From assembly GCF_026212465.1 (NCBI RefSeq), contig NC_080062.1, positions 284,501-348,500 of the forward strand: DNA of 64,000 bases, written 5' to 3'. The stretch is from Amaranthus tricolor (taxonomy: Eukaryota; Streptophyta; Magnoliopsida; Caryophyllales; Amaranthaceae). This document shows positions 11,054 to 25,500 of this stretch, piece by piece. The position numbers were made by a program, and so were the translations under genes. Every line of letters begins with the position of its first letter. The stretch's first letter is position 1. The notes beneath the pieces are model-generated. The model saw only the letters and a program-made list of their open reading frames with translations. It was not told the DNA's origin and made no database searches.

Positions 11054-11636
11054 TTAATCCTTTAGAAGTATGATAGATATCTGAAAAAAACACTGGGAAC
11101 AAAGATCCATAATAATTAAATTTATATTATATGATCTTGATATGCTTTGCCACTGGTCCATACTATTCAGGAGGCCTATGTGGAGCTGCAATTTTGATAT
11201 ACATGGTGGGGTTGGTGTTGTCTTTTTAGTTGGATTTCTATAATTATGGTTTTACTAATAAAAATACTTGCTGCATACTTCTTTTTTTCTTTTCAGTTGT
11301 AATGTTTGCTTTTGTTTCGTTATACCGTATCATCAAAAGTTTTTCTTTGCAAGCTGAAGCTGGCAGGTAAAATTATGAAACATATGGTCCTTTGGCTTTG
11401 TCGGTCATCTCAATGCGTAGTATGCTGTACATTGAAAATGTGTTTTTTCAATAAAAGATTATACCTTGCTGCCTGCTGGTGAATGAAATTTTTTCTTTCT
11501 TGTTGTACCAAATTTCAAACTTAGTTAAATATTTGGTTCTGGTGCTTTATCTCACCTATGTTCTCAAACTAATATCTTACAATTTGTAGGTTTGATGGCT
11601 TTGACCTTTCAAATGCACTAAAATAAGCATATTGCG

Positions 11637-14600
11637 ATGAGTATGGAATTGAAAAGTTTGTTCCTGAAATTTGATAGACTTTCTCCTTCTAATTGTGTGA
11701 GTGTGAGTGATCCAGATGAGAAGGAAATCAGTGATAACGATGATAATGATTGCAACCATAAGCATTGCAGACGGGAGACGATGTCTCATGCCTTGGAGAT
11801 AGATTCTTTAGAACAAACTTTGACACAACCCTACAGAAAGCGCAACCGGGCATTTGAAAATGGGCAGAGTAAATTTGAAAAGAGGAGAAATGCTGGAGTA
11901 AATTTCTCTCGGTTCTCTGGTGAGCACGGCTCTGGCAGAGGACGGGGTAGAAATTTCCAACGAGACTCACGATTTGGTTCATTTGATGTTGCTTCTCAGA
12001 TGATTCTTCCTGGATCCATTCAACCTGCTATGTTTGCTGGCAGAGGATTGCCTAATGTATCAAATGCACAAAGTGCACCTTGGAGTGGTTTTGGACTGCT
12101 TCCTGCAATTCCAAATGGAGCAATAGATGCTGTTAATCCTCTTGGGCCGCCGGGAATGTTTAGACCACAATTGAATCCTCTGTTTAACATGGATGTTCAG
12201 CGTCAGCACTGTAGGGACTTTGAGGAACGAGGATTTTGTTTGAGAGGTGATATGTGTCCAATGGAGCATGGTGTTAATCATATTGTTGTTGACGATGTGC
12301 AGGTAAGTTTAACATTGAATTCTGTAGCAACTTTCAGATCATTGCTTGTTTATGACACCATTGCTCATTTTGGCAACTGCATAATATATATTATCTAAAT
12401 AGATTGGTCCTCACTTATATTTTGAACTGAAGAACTCTCTCTCTTCTCTGGTTAGTGGGGGTGATGGATGGGATTGGAGTGAATTTCAGCGCATTTTCCC
12501 TTTATTTAAAGTTGCTTGTAGCTTCTTTGGAGTTTATATTTTTTTCTGGAGATTTTTAGTTAGGTCTGTTAAATGGTACGAATGAACTTTTGTTATTAAG
12601 TAGTAACATGATTCCTTATATTACCTCTCATTATAGTCATTATTGTTGTGAGTTGAATGGTATTTCTATAAATAATGTTTTTGATGATCTATAGTGTGGT
12701 TTCCTGTTTTGTGTTATCATTCCTGCATCTTGAACTTATGGCTTCTCTGTAATGGAAATTATGGAATGGATTTGAGGCCATTATAAGGTTATGGAACTTT
12801 GTCCCACATCAGTTGTATGGACAACTAATGTCGTGTTTAAAGTAAATGGGCTCTCTTACCTACTAGGCTAGTGTTTCGGGTGAGTTCTCTTGTTTATTCC
12901 ATAACATTCTCACATGAAACTTTTCTATATTTTAGCCCTTTTCTAGTGCTCTTTTTTCATGTAGCATAGTAATTTCCCCTTTCAGATAAATTAATACTAA
13001 CATAAGCATTCTTAAAATTTATGGTGAGGTTTTTTAATATTTATCACAGCATGTAACTCTGCATATTGCTGGATTGTTCTTCCCCAGGCAGGCACACATT
13101 TGTGATCGCAGAAACTTCGCGGCTAGTGGTGTATTCAATTTTAACCAAAAACTAATAAATTTGCATGTGTGTTCTAATTCTAAACAAACATGCAGAGTTG
13201 ATCATAGTATATAACGCTCGTCACTATTCAATAATATAATTTCCCAAAAGAAAATTCATTTGATCTTTTGATTGTCAATTGTTTTGGTTTTCTGGCATCT
13301 GAATCTTTTCCTTCTAATTTTGCAGAGCTTATCGCAATTTAATCTTCCGGTTTCTCTTTCTTGTGGGCATGGACTGAGTAAATCTACTGGAAGTGGTTTT
13401 ATTCCATCACCTGGTGTTTCTTCAGGTATATTGATGAACAATCAAGGATTACATAGTAGAACAAGCATGTTTGCTGTGGATGATGAGAGCTTAGTTGGTG
13501 CTGCTAATGCTAGTGGAGCTGATGTGTATGACCCTGATCAGCCATTGTGGAGTAATGATGGTCATGAAACATCAAAATTGCTTAGATTTCAACCAATACA
13601 CTTTGATGAATCTGATCCCTCTGTTGACACTGACCTGTCTGATAATATGATCCGTAGTAGTGGGACATACATGGGTTCACAAAGCACAAGTTCATCTGTT
13701 CGGGAAGAAATTACTCATTCAAAGAATAAGATGGAACTGAATGAGAACATCGACTCCAAGATAAAGCCAACAGAGTATCCAGAAAGTAAATCAGAAGACA
13801 CTTGTGAAGCACCAAGTGTCTCTCAAGGGACTTGTCAACTAGCCAAGCAAAACAATGGAGGGTCATTTGGTGCTAACGTTAGAAAACCTTCCCAAAAGGC
13901 ACAACACACTTTATTTGCGAATTGCATTCCACTCAAAGACAACAAAAAAGAAAACCTTTTTGCTCATTTTAGAAAATTTGGAAAAATAATTGATATTTAC
14001 ATCCCTGTGAATAGTGAACGAGCTTTTGTGCAATTCTCCGAAAGGGAAGAGGCAGAGAAAGCGCTGAAGGCACCTGATGCTGTAATGGGCAGTCGTTTCA
14101 TCAAGTTATGGTGGGCAAATAGGGATACTGTACGTGTACCTGATGAGGGTACAAACAGTGGCAATAATGTGACAATGCCCCTAGGTATGTCTCATGTGAC
14201 TGGTACAAATAAAGGAAAAAATAATCTCCAACGTGCTGCGTCTAAACCTCCTAATGGCCTTGTGACTGCTGGCAATGACTTAAAACCCGTCGCTGCAAAT
14301 AGTCCTAAGACTCCACCTTCAGCTCTGAAAAGGATGAAAAACTTGGAGGTTTTGAAGGAGCTCCGTAAAAAACAGGAGATGCTGGAACAGAAGTTTTGGG
14401 CATTTTACCAAGAGTTGGAGGATAAACTTGCAAAACAAGTAAGTGTTGCTCATATGATGTTAGTATTACATCCTTTGTCTAATTATCGCTCTTGCAATTT
14501 TCTTTATGTTTCTCTTTCTTAAGAAATTTAGCTTGATCCTACGGTTATTTTAGTATGTGTCCAACATGAGCCAACATGAGTAATACTATCATGATACATT

Positions 14601-15905
14601 GCAAATTCGCATACGCTATTGATGCATGAATATTAATTTGAGTTGAATGCCCCAGTGATTATTAGTATAGCAAGAGAGAAAAAACTTAAAAACTTTTTGC
14701 AATGACCTGATATTTGGATTTACAAAGGGTAAAATAGTAATTGTCATATTAGGAAAGACTTGGGGAATAAGTTAGGATTAAGAAGTAGCTTATTATAAAT
14801 AAGGGGGAATTAGGGAGTTATGAAAATCATGAAAATTGTTAAAATTTGGTGGGTGAGTTAATTCTCATTTTAGGAGATGTCAAACTTCTCGAAGTGCTTG
14901 ATTTATCTTTTCTTATATTGCAATCTGATCATCCTTTAATCATACATTTTATTATAATTTCACTTTTGTCATTTTATTATTTTAATCCTCAATTTACTTT
15001 TTAGTCAATTAATCAATTTGTAGCACTTTTATTATTCATTGTGGATGCTCTCTTCTCATTGGATCATTTTGACACCATGTTTACAATTTTATTGAAAACA
15101 TCCAAGAGACTGGAACATACCATTTTAGAATATAAAGTGTAACTATAGGGAAGCTCTTAGATTCACCAGGTGCTTTTTAGCTTGTATAGTATGGAGGATT
15201 CGGATGGGAAATAAAAAAGGGGAATTTTTTTGTATTTAGTTAAAAAAATTAACGGGGTATTAATGGAAATGAAAGGAATGGATGGGAAATAAGCTTGCAA
15301 AAAAAAAGGATGATTTTATTGGATGTAAGTAGCGCTGTTTCTTTTATGAGTAGCTAATCGGGCATATGAATCCTTTTAATTTCTTCTATTGTACCTTATG
15401 TGATACCAATACATAATACAATAACTTTCTTTTACATTCCTTTCTCCTCTTTGTTTTCTTAACAGAAAAGACCACACAAGCTGTACGTAAAACGTCATAT
15501 GCTATGCTTATGAACCTCTAGGATGTCTGTGAAACTGGAAAATCTTGATAGAAATTTAGTGTACACACAACAAAATGCTCAAGCCTTAATCTCAAAAGAT
15601 TTGGGAATAGAAAGTTAGTGTATAGTAAGTTGGTAATATCTAAATTGTTTTGAATAAAGTGTTCAAGTCTCAAGGAGGTTATGATTATTAGGAGTAGAGT
15701 ATACAAATGATTGTTTATGACATATTGCAACTTAATGTTTGATACCATTATGTCATTTTTGCAGGCTACAGGAGTGAAGGGTCAAGTTTCATCTGGACAT
15801 CCTGCAACTAAGCAAAAAGTTGGAACGTCAGTTGATGGGCTAAAAAATGCAAATCCAAAGTCTGTAGACTCTGATGTTTGTGGTCAGTCACTGCAGGTTG
15901 ACTAG
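11637..15905 (+). CDS. CCCH zinc-finger/RRM protein, C3H41-like (RBM26/27 type), truncated by an in-frame stop
   Basis: Three coding exons in phase: 11637-12302, 13326-14438 and 15765-15905 (639 codons to the first stop, TAG at 15903-15905). Residues ~1-60 hold the conserved acidic SDPDEKEISDNDD and NHKHCRRE region. A CCCH finger, C-x8-C-x5-C-x3-H, spans residues 192-211 (CRDFEERGFC..). An RRM begins near residue 416 (LFANCIPL as RNP2, RAFVQF as RNP1). A coiled coil (LKRMKNLEVLKELRKKQEML) closes exon 13326-14438. The layout matches Arabidopsis CCCH protein 41, a probable nuclear RNA-binding protein. The start has an in-frame TAA upstream; homologues begin at MELK, so Met 11643 is an equally good start. 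The TAG lies where reading continues in good homologous sequence, so the protein loses its second RRM. See the pseudogene entry that follows. Confidence 0.78.
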
Positions 15906-17616
15906 GCAGCAGATAAGATGGTTACCGTGGAGAATTTAACATCTCCGAGATTCAGAACAAATTCAGCTGGTTCACAGCCGGTTTCTCCAAAGTTGAAGCA
16001 TGCTGTTCGTCCAATGGCAATTTCAGCAACTTCTTTTGCTAAGAATAGATATACATTGGATAACAGGCCAACCACATTTAGAATCTGTGCACTTTTACCA
16101 TTTAACTTGGCAAATGTGAGTACTGCATCCTCCTCTCTCCATTGGAAAAAGCTTGTGATGTGAATTTGCATTTGCCTATACCTCAAAAGGTTCAAATGTG
16201 CAGCTCACTGAAAGATGTGAACTAATGCTTCATTTTTTGAGGTTCCTTAATTAGAATTTGTTTTATCTTCAGCTAAATGACTCCTGGTCTTGTACACCCC
16301 TATCATGGGATTGCTCTTATATCCTTAAATGGGAAATATGAAAGCAACCTCCTGCTTCCAGTCCTAAACAGTTGTATGAAATCATGTGCCTAGTGATGCT
16401 ACTGCCTAATTTAAACTGTTAATGGCCTCACATTCATTACTTATTTTTGGGTGTCTTTAGAAACCATTCATTTCCGTTGAGTTCCTGTATATCATGGCGG
16501 CATGGCTATCTCATCTTTGATTATTCATCGACTTTGATCATAAGTTTTGAGTTTTTGTAGTTTCTGATGTGTCCATAGTAGAATGAGATGAACCACCATT
16601 GAGTTTGAGCTGTCTATTCTTTGCAAGTTCTTTAGTCAGTGTAATTCATGTTGCTCTTCATGATTCCAGTGCATTGTGCTCTTTTACATTGGATAAGCAT
16701 AAATATGACTCGTGACCTAATACTTTTACTTTGAGCCCTAAAAGTGGAGCACTACAATAAACCAAATAACGTTTTCATTTATCAAGTTTTCATATCAAGT
16801 TTGATACTAATATACTATTGATGATTTGTTGGTTACTTCTAAGCAATTGTTAGTTTCTATCAAATTTTCATTATTTTTTATAGTAAATTGCTATTTTTGA
16901 ATAATTTATTTTCATATTAATGTAATTTTTATTTAGCAAGAAAAATCAACCATTGAAATCGCATATAAATTAGATCCAATGCTTTAGATTAAGCAGTTGG
17001 GTGGTTAGACGTTAGGGCTTTAGCGTTTTTCTGGTCAATTTTTGGATGATTTGATGTTGATTTCGGTTTCCAATTTTGTTTCTCTTCTCCGCTGTTTTTA
17101 CAAGATAGCTTAGCATTAAAAGTGTCATCCTTTTGTGTACCAGGTTGCTGCTTTAAAGGAACACTTCTGAGTGCATGGTGCTGTATCCAATGTGGAGATA
17201 GAAGATTCTGATGAGGAAGAATGTCTCAAAGGCCACAGAGATTCCAAGGGAATGAAAATGTGCACTGCTCGTGTAAGCTTTGTGACTCGTCATGCTGCTG
17301 AAAGGGCATTTCTGAATGGTAAATCAGGGAAGGGATACAGTTTACGGTTTGCATGGGTACCTTCAAATATTCCCACTATCAGCCGAAGTAGTGGTGAAAG
17401 TTCTTCTGCTCTCAAAGGGACTCTAAATGCAGAAGTTCAATCCAAGGATAAGACGAAACATGATAAATCCCAGTCTGGATCAAATTTTTTAAGAAAGTGA
17501 TTCTTCTCCATGCAAGTCATCAAATGAAGTAACTGATGACATCGAAAAGGATTCCGTTTTTGAAGTTCAATCCCCAAATAGATAAGCAAGTTATATACCC
17601 CTAGAAGCAGACAAAA
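15906..17616 (+). pseudogene. disabled 3' part of the C3H41-like gene (second RRM)
   Basis: After the TAG at 15903-15905 the same frame continues through recognisable family sequence: SPRFRTNSAGSQPVSPKLKH, then YTLDNRPTTFRI, to a donor GTGAGT after 16115. The next exon begins after CCAG at about 17143 with VAALKEHF, then TGA at 17168-17170, then VHGAVSNVEIEDSDEEE and a second RRM half (CTARVSFVTRHAAERAF, SLRFAWV). A further stop at about 17498-17500 (after FLRK) can be escaped only by a frame change, after which ESDSSPCKSSNEVTDDIEKD reads to a TAA near 17583. Two nonsense codons plus one frameshift indicate decay after duplication, or a recent null allele. Sequencing error at three sites is less likely but cannot be excluded. 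Confidence 0.68.
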
Positions 17617-17619
17617 CCA

Positions 17620-19231
17620 GAAAATAGAGACTCGGAATTGCTGGAGGAAGAAGATAGCAACACGATGGTGATATGAAGATGGATGAAGATTTGAGAGTCA
17701 GTCCGGAATTTCTTGTTGAAGAGAAAGTTGCCTACGGTACATACTTATTGAGGGATGTTGATTTTGAACAAATTGTACAGCCAGGTAAACTGTAAAGTCT
17801 ATTCGGATTTTCCTTACAAACTACCATATTTTCTTTTAGAAACGATGTAGATGGGCTCCCTAGAGTTTTTGGTGTTACTTCAGTTCATAGTTTATACCAA
17901 TTTTGAGTTCACACAAGGATTGGTTAATTCAGTAGATAATTTATTCCAGTTTGTCTCTGCAGTTTTCGATATTTGTGTTATAGCAGAAGCGGTAGATGAG
18001 CAAATTACACGACGAGCAGCTGGTCATATTCTCAGCTTTCATGCTTCATCTTGCCTCTGCACCTTCGGCTGGGTCGAGTCTCACTGATGCATCTCAGGAG
18101 TCTCGGGAGCCTCTCGCGTATGGTTGGAGACTGGGAGGGGAAATTTGTACAAAATATTGGGTCTTATATTCGTACCACCTTAAATTCTCACAATAAACCT
18201 AATGTGTACCCAAAACTTCAAGCATTTCTATCAGTATGCTCCTTCACCACTAATTTTTGAGAAATCAACTTAATTTAATTGAAAATTTGAGGTTGTGAAG
18301 CAAATTAACAATGACTAAATCTATTATAGTATAGATTGTTCAATCATTGAAGGAAAGTCCAAGGGTGGTTAGCACTTCCAGATTTCAATTTCTGATACTT
18401 AAAAGACTTATATATAAATTATTAGGTGGGACACTGATAATTGAATCTCAAACTGCTACTAGTAATTGATTATTATTATATTAATATTTCATTTTTGGCA
18501 TTTAGTAGGTGTTTATTATAATAAAAACAATAAAACTGAAATAACTTTTTATTTACATAAATAATAAGGAGAAAGAAATAAAAGGCTATGTGAGAATTAA
18601 ATTCAAGATCATGCATGAAAATATAATTATTCCACTTGGAATGGTTAATTGTAATTATGTAAAATTCAACAAAAGGCTGAGAAAGAAAACAAAATTTAAT
18701 GCCTTACGCCAATAAAGAAAACGGATGCCTATGCATTCTCGGCCATTAAAAAAAAATTCAACGTAGTTTAGACTCTTGAGTTATAACTATCTTTGTGATT
18801 ATGAAATTGTAAATCACAAAACTAAAATTTATCCTCACAATAATTACACTAAAAAGAAAATGATACCTAGAATCATATCTAATTGTGGATATTATGATAT
18901 TTTTTGTTCTCATTGCTTGAACAAAATATCAAAATTTTCCAACAAAACTATTTAATATCTACAAAGAATAATTTCCAAGATAAAAAATATATTTGGACTA
19001 AAAACAAAGAACACAAATCCTTATGAAACTGTCTCACAAATTCTTATAAAAACAGAGAACACAAATTCTTATAAAACAAAAACACATATGACCTAATAAT
19101 ACAAATTACTAGCATATAAACTTCTTGTTAAATGGTCGTTTCACCGAGAGACCGTCTCCCACAAGAAAGAAACAACAACTTCAAGTTTCAATACAAATGT
19201 TTGTATATTTACTTCTATTATAATCTAATAT
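17620..19231. other. intergenic; possible remains of the C3H41-like 3' end, otherwise AT-rich
   Basis: Between 17640 and 18200 the sequence is less AT-rich than its surroundings, with short open segments, but I recognise no protein and no frame is open for long. It may be 3' UTR or decayed exons of the upstream gene. From 18250 to 19230 it is plain AT-rich DNA. Confidence 0.35.
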
Positions 19232-19531
19232 ATACTTAAAAGAGTAGTTGAGGTAGAATATAAATTAAACAGTTTGACAAACTATATATAAACATAATCC
19301 TAACTGTTTTACTAACAACCAACACTGGTAGAATAGACACAAGTAGAGAGTTGTACAAAGGCAACTCCCTGTTTACATACTGAGCCACATGTGCTCTTAT
19401 TGAACCTCTCCGGTCTCCAGTCTCGATTCTCATTCCATAAAATCAACCCATCTACATGCCTTTCCGACAAAGGGCAGTCTTTGCTCCGCTGTGCGATTGG
19501 GTTTAACTTCAATGGAGCATTTACCGTCTTT

Positions 19532-22500
19532 TCACTTTTCACTGGCTACGGAATTTTTCTTGATTAATGCATAGGCATCACTGTATATCGCCACTGCGTT
19601 TGAGAACACTGCAAGTACAATCATCAGAATGGCAAGGTATCTTTCTTTGCTTGCGGAAATGGCATACCGATCCCTGAAAAATTAACGCACAAGTTTACTT
19701 GGTTAGACGCTAAATAGGTCATAGGAGTATACGCTTTCATATGCATGAGAGGTTCTCCGCATGTGCCATATGCCCGATTGCATGGGCCCCAAAAAATAAG
19801 AGCCCTCGAAAACTAAATGACACTTCATTTATTTTTTTAAATTTACACCAAAACGCTTTTTTACGCACTCTTATGCATTTGTCAGATTTATTATATCTAA
19901 AGTTCTACACAACTATAATTACAAAAAGTTGATATTATGAAAAATATCTGACGAAATGAATAAAGCAAGATCCTTCGTGTATAATAGCCCCAATATATAA
20001 AATACCATAGAATGAAGAATATTGCAAAAGTTGCTTGGAGTGCAAGTGAAAATACGGAGGAAGTCTATAATGCTTTTGAAAATATTATATGACAACGTGA
20101 GAATGCAATAAAGGTATCTCATTGGGTCAACACATGTCCTAGAAAACTAGAAATGGCATCAAGAAAGCCGTATAATGATCTTAAACAGCCTATTTATATC
20201 CCTTAGTAGAAACACCTTATAGAATATGTGAGCAATTTGGCTTGAGTAAGAGGTTTTATCACTCCAAATATCATATTAGGACCTATAAAGTGTGTGGGAA
20301 AAGTTTTGAAGAATTCTCAACCGAGGCCTCAGATAGATCCAAATCACCCCATTTCAAAGGCTATAATACACGCTTTTTGAGCGTTCCGGCAAAATTTTAT
20401 AGTAATTTTAGAATGCAAAATAGCTATCGTCAATACGTGCTGTAGAAAACCATAAATGACACCAAGAAAGTATAATGATCTCAAACAGCCAATTTATATG
20501 CCTTGGTAGACACATCTTATAGAATATGTGAGCAATTTGGCTGGAGTGAGGAGGTTTTATCACACCAAATATTATACTATGACCTACAAAAAATGCGGGA
20601 AAAGTGATGAAGAATTCTCAACCGAGGCCTAAGATAGATCGAGATTACCCCATTTCAAAGGCTATAATACACGCTTTTCGTGTGTTCCGAAAAAATTATA
20701 TGGAAATTTCAGAATGCAATATAGGGTCAACACGTACCGTAGAAACAATAAATAACACCAAGAAAGCCATATAATGATCTTAACAGCCTACTTATATGCC
20801 TTGGTAGACAAATCTTATAGAATATATGAGCAATTTGGCTCGAGTAAGATTTTATCTCCCCAAATATCATAATAGGACCTATAAAGTATGTAGAAGTGTT
20901 TAAGAATTCCCAGCCGCGGCTTGAGATAGTTCCAAATTACCCAATTTCAAAGCTATAGTACACGCTTTTCGGGTGTTCCAAAATAATGTTGTGGTAATAT
21001 TAGAATGCAATATAGACATCACCTTGGGTCAACACGTGGCGTAAAAAACAATAAATGACACCAAAAAAGCTACATAATGAGCTCAAACACCACCTTTTTG
21101 CTTTGCAAACACCTTATTGTATATATGAACAACTTCGGCTTTGATTAAGGAGGTTTAATTACCTCACCTACCCAAAAAGGTCCTAAGATAGATCCAAAGT
21201 TCTCCAATTCAAAGGCTATATATTATACTTTGATTTGGGGTGTTACTAAAAATTTTCTAACTATGTGAAAATGCCATATAAGAATCCCCATTAGGTCACC
21301 ATGTACCCTAGAAAACTATAATTGACACTAAAAACACCACATATTGAGCTGTGTCTTGGTGGACACGCCTCATAGTATATGTGATCAATATCTCTTAGAG
21401 TCAAATCAGACCCACACCAAGCCACACAAACTTTTCTTTCTGATTTGTATTCCTTTCTCGTTCATATTGAAAGAAATTTTGTTCAATGTTAAAGGAGAGG
21501 AACTAATATACTACGACTAGACAAGGCAATATATGTCTCTTATAACAACATTCCATAATCCCCATGTCACTAATTGGCATTCACCTACGCAGGGTTTTAG
21601 GGGGTCGGATGTACTCAACCTTACCCTTGTTAGTAATAACAATTGACTCTTAGTAGCAAACATCATCGGCAACTCTAAGTAAATAAGAAGTGCAAATGAT
21701 TTGATAAGCCATTTTAATTTAGTCTATTATAATCCGAAACAAAAAATATAAACCTTTGGCCCTATCGAAACAAGTTCAATGAAATGGATTATACATAAGA
21801 AGGTAATAAAATCAAGCAAACAATTCAACTATAGTCCTCATTCTATGGTAATCATTCGAAAACGATGTTTAGGTTGGGGCATGCCATCTATTACTTTTCA
21901 AGAGGAAAATCTATAATGGACACGGAATAAAATTAGCAAGTCAAATTAAATATGTATTTCTGCACTAGCAAAAAAAAAAAAAGGATTGCTTAAACATGTA
22001 AAAACAGTCGACTTTTTACAGTCCTAATGAATAAATACGCATGTACATAACTACGAAGTTTACTTCAGTGAGGATTCTATTTCTTTATTTGTCGGTCACA
22101 TTTTAATAGGAAGTTTAGCAGAAAAGATAAATATTATAATCATAAGACTCGAACTTTTTTCCTTTGAAACGTGCGGGAATTTTAATCACGCTAATTCTTT
22201 GGGATTTTCAAGGATAAGTGAAAGAGGTACTCACTTTAAGGTAATCGAAGCGGGAAAGATGAATCCAAGACAAACTGCAGCGGTTGCTCCAGTGAATTGA
22301 AAAGCATCCCAGATGCTCGGTATGAAAGTTGCTCCAAGGAATATGAGAACCATAAGCACCGTGGTAATCAGTGAAAATCTCTTATTGCTGTTAACCAAAG
22401 GCTCTGATGAGGGGAAGCAAAGGCCGTCCATATTGAGCCTCAATGGGTAAAATACAATCGGGAAAACAAGCATCAGGTGTGCAGCATAACTGACACGAAC

Positions 22501-25500
22501 AGCATCATTCAGAACGGCACCATATGGTATTCCAAGGTCAGTATCAAAATTTGCAAGGACATCATCCAGAGTTCCATCCCCGAACAGAAGAAACCCGAAT
22601 AAACTTGTCATTACGTACACAGAAGAACAGAGACCAAGCGCTGCTCGAACAACAGGTTTGATTTGGCTAGAATCCTCGAGTTCATTGTCTATTGAGTGAA
22701 CTGCATAATTTGAAATTGGCAAACCACATAAATCACAAATGAATTGATAATTTGAGAGGAAAAAATTCCTTTTAATTCGCTTTAAATTCAAAAATACGTA
22801 GCATATATACCATATTATTGTCATTACTCTGCAAATAAAAGTAGTAATTTGCATAAATATATTTGTATAGAGCAAAATACGATTTCGGCGATGGTAAAGT
22901 TCACAAAACAGATCTCGGTATTAATGTGTTGCAGTCAATGAGGCCTATCTTTCGGTCATGGTTATCTAAATAACCTTTATGATATGGTAGCGATACGGTG
23001 ATGCAGCCTTGTTTTTTGCACTATGCCCCCTTGGACAATTCTAAAAATGATTTATTCATGTGCTTCGGTACAAGCTCATTTAATGGGACAAAGTTAAATG
23101 GTTTAACTTCAAGGGGATGAATACAGGTATGATCTCATGATGCAAAAGCGATACGAATCATTTCAAATAGAAAGTATACTCCAAATTCCCATACATCCTC
23201 TAATTTGAATCATTCTAAGTTCAGAAGATATTATGTGAAATCATTAAAATATTAAGTCTGTAAAAAAAATTTATAGTGTGACAAGAACATGCTAGACAAA
23301 AACGCTTCATGTTTGGAGAAAATAGACTGGTTCATATAAATATATGGAAAGACGAATTTCCAAAATAAGAAAGCAACAGGAACACCTTTTAAACCTCAAA
23401 CAGGAAAATTTCTTCCTCTAACCAATATTATATACCGCCTGCACGCATCGACAAGAATGTGCAAGTCTTATTCGTAGAAAAAAATGTACAATTTCAAATG
23501 CAGGAGACTGAAAGCTCTATTTTCTATGCTTTTCGTTAATTTAGAAAATTCCAAGAAGTTGATTGTGGACATACCATTGTAGTGACAAATATATGCTGTG
23601 ACAAGAACAGGTACGACAGTGAAGAGTTTCCAAAACGAGTTCAAATCAGTAATGTCAGGAAGTAATCTTGGCATCATCACAGTTCCGCTTATCAATTTGA
23701 TAACGGCAATTCCGGCCATAATTACAAGAAATACAACAGCCAGTCCAACTGATAATGCAGATGTATATCTTAAAGAATCTGTAAAACATATGCAAATAAA
23801 TCATAATGAGTACTCATCATGGAAAGCAAATAGAAATGAGAACAAAAAGAAGACATGGACCTTATAAGTGTTTATTTTCTATTGCTTAAACATGATTCGG
23901 TAATCTCCTTGTGAATCGAAAAAAGCAAATTATGGTAGGTTTTTTGGGCTATTCTTAGGCAAATTTGAGCGAATCTCGAATTTAAAAAATAAATTAGCTA
24001 GCGAATTACGATACATTGCCTATACATTCAGACAACAAGAACAACCTACTTAAACCAAAACCAAGGATTGCATAATGCACAATAAGTTTGAGATGGTCCC
24101 ATTACTAAAAATTAGTACTCCTATCATATCATCCATCATATATATCTTCAATTTCTCAAATTGCTAAAATTGTTCTCCTAAATCATATAGCATCAAAAAT
24201 CCCAGAACATTAATCCCAACAGATTGGAGTCGACTACATAAGCCAATACATGTCGAAATGGCTGTCCACATGATGTTCTCGCATAATATAAGTGATGATA
24301 TAGCAACATGGTTTCTTAAAGCCTATAAAGCAACATGATTACCTCCATATAATCTAGGTTTTATCTCTAATTGGTTAGTATTATGAATACACGAAGCATG
24401 AATGTATGATGAACTAACCACACATTCCAATAGGCAATATATAACATAAGATTCAAAGAATGTCAAACAACAAAGCAACTACTCACCAATGCGCTTGAAG
24501 CAAGCCAAAGGAGCAAACACACAAATAGTTGTGATAAGAAGAACAAAGAACCGGCCATTCCACCAATGATCTCCAAACCAACCTTCCAATACACCAGCAT
24601 GGTGAGTTCCACTGGAAGATGTTCCTGATAGCACATCACCTTCAAAAAATTCCCAAAGAAAAACACACCATCATTACACCATTACATCTCAATACAAACA
24701 AATCATGTCTTAAGTAAATTAAACCAACTAGTCACAACAAGAACAATGACAAAGCCTTAATCACAACAGATTGGTATCCGCTACATGGACCAATAAAAAC
24801 TAACTCGGTCACACCAGAAACTAAGGGGTGTTCAAAACAGACCCGATGACCCGATCTTGTAACCAAATCCGATTTGACCCGACTTAAAAAATGATTTACA
24901 ATTATATAAAAAATAATATTGACACAAAACCCGATTTCAAACCAAATAACCCAAAATCAAACCAATGATCCGAATGAACACCACTGCCAGCAACAAACAA
25001 AAGATTGGAATCTGCTACATCATCCACTAGAAACTAACTCAGTCACACCAACAATAAGAATTCTGAAGCCTTAATCCCAAAATATTTGGACCAACTACAT
25101 GAAGCAATAGAAACTAACTCGGTCAACCAAGTAAAATAAATCAGAAAAATAAGTACAAAAAATACAATTGACTAGTAAGATTCCAGAAAGTATACCTATG
25201 ATAATCATGTAAACTATAAGAACACCAATATTATTAACTAAAACAGAAACTTGCAGCAAAATTCTACCAACTTTTCCAAAAGCATCTCCCATAACATCAC
25301 CATAAGATGAAGATTTTCCTGCCCTACTAAATTTCAGCAGCATATCAATTGATCTCTCAGTCAAAAAAGCCATAAAAATGATCATAAAAATCCCAAGACC
25401 AAGGCCTAAAATCTTCATAGTAGCTGGTAGAGCCATAATTCCAGCACCAATAATAGTAGTTGACAAATTAAAAACTGCCCCAGAAAATGAAGCACCATCA

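Noticed and set aside
12801..12812. GTCCCACATCAG resembling the upstream sequence element of plant snRNA genes
   Set aside because: No U-snRNA sequence follows at the right distance, and the surrounding wording looks like a dispersed repeat in an intron.
14700..15030. Possible solo LTR with TATAAATAAG and a GGAGATGTC..CTCGAAGTGC block
   Set aside because: No TG..CA ends, target duplication or primer-binding site could be fixed.
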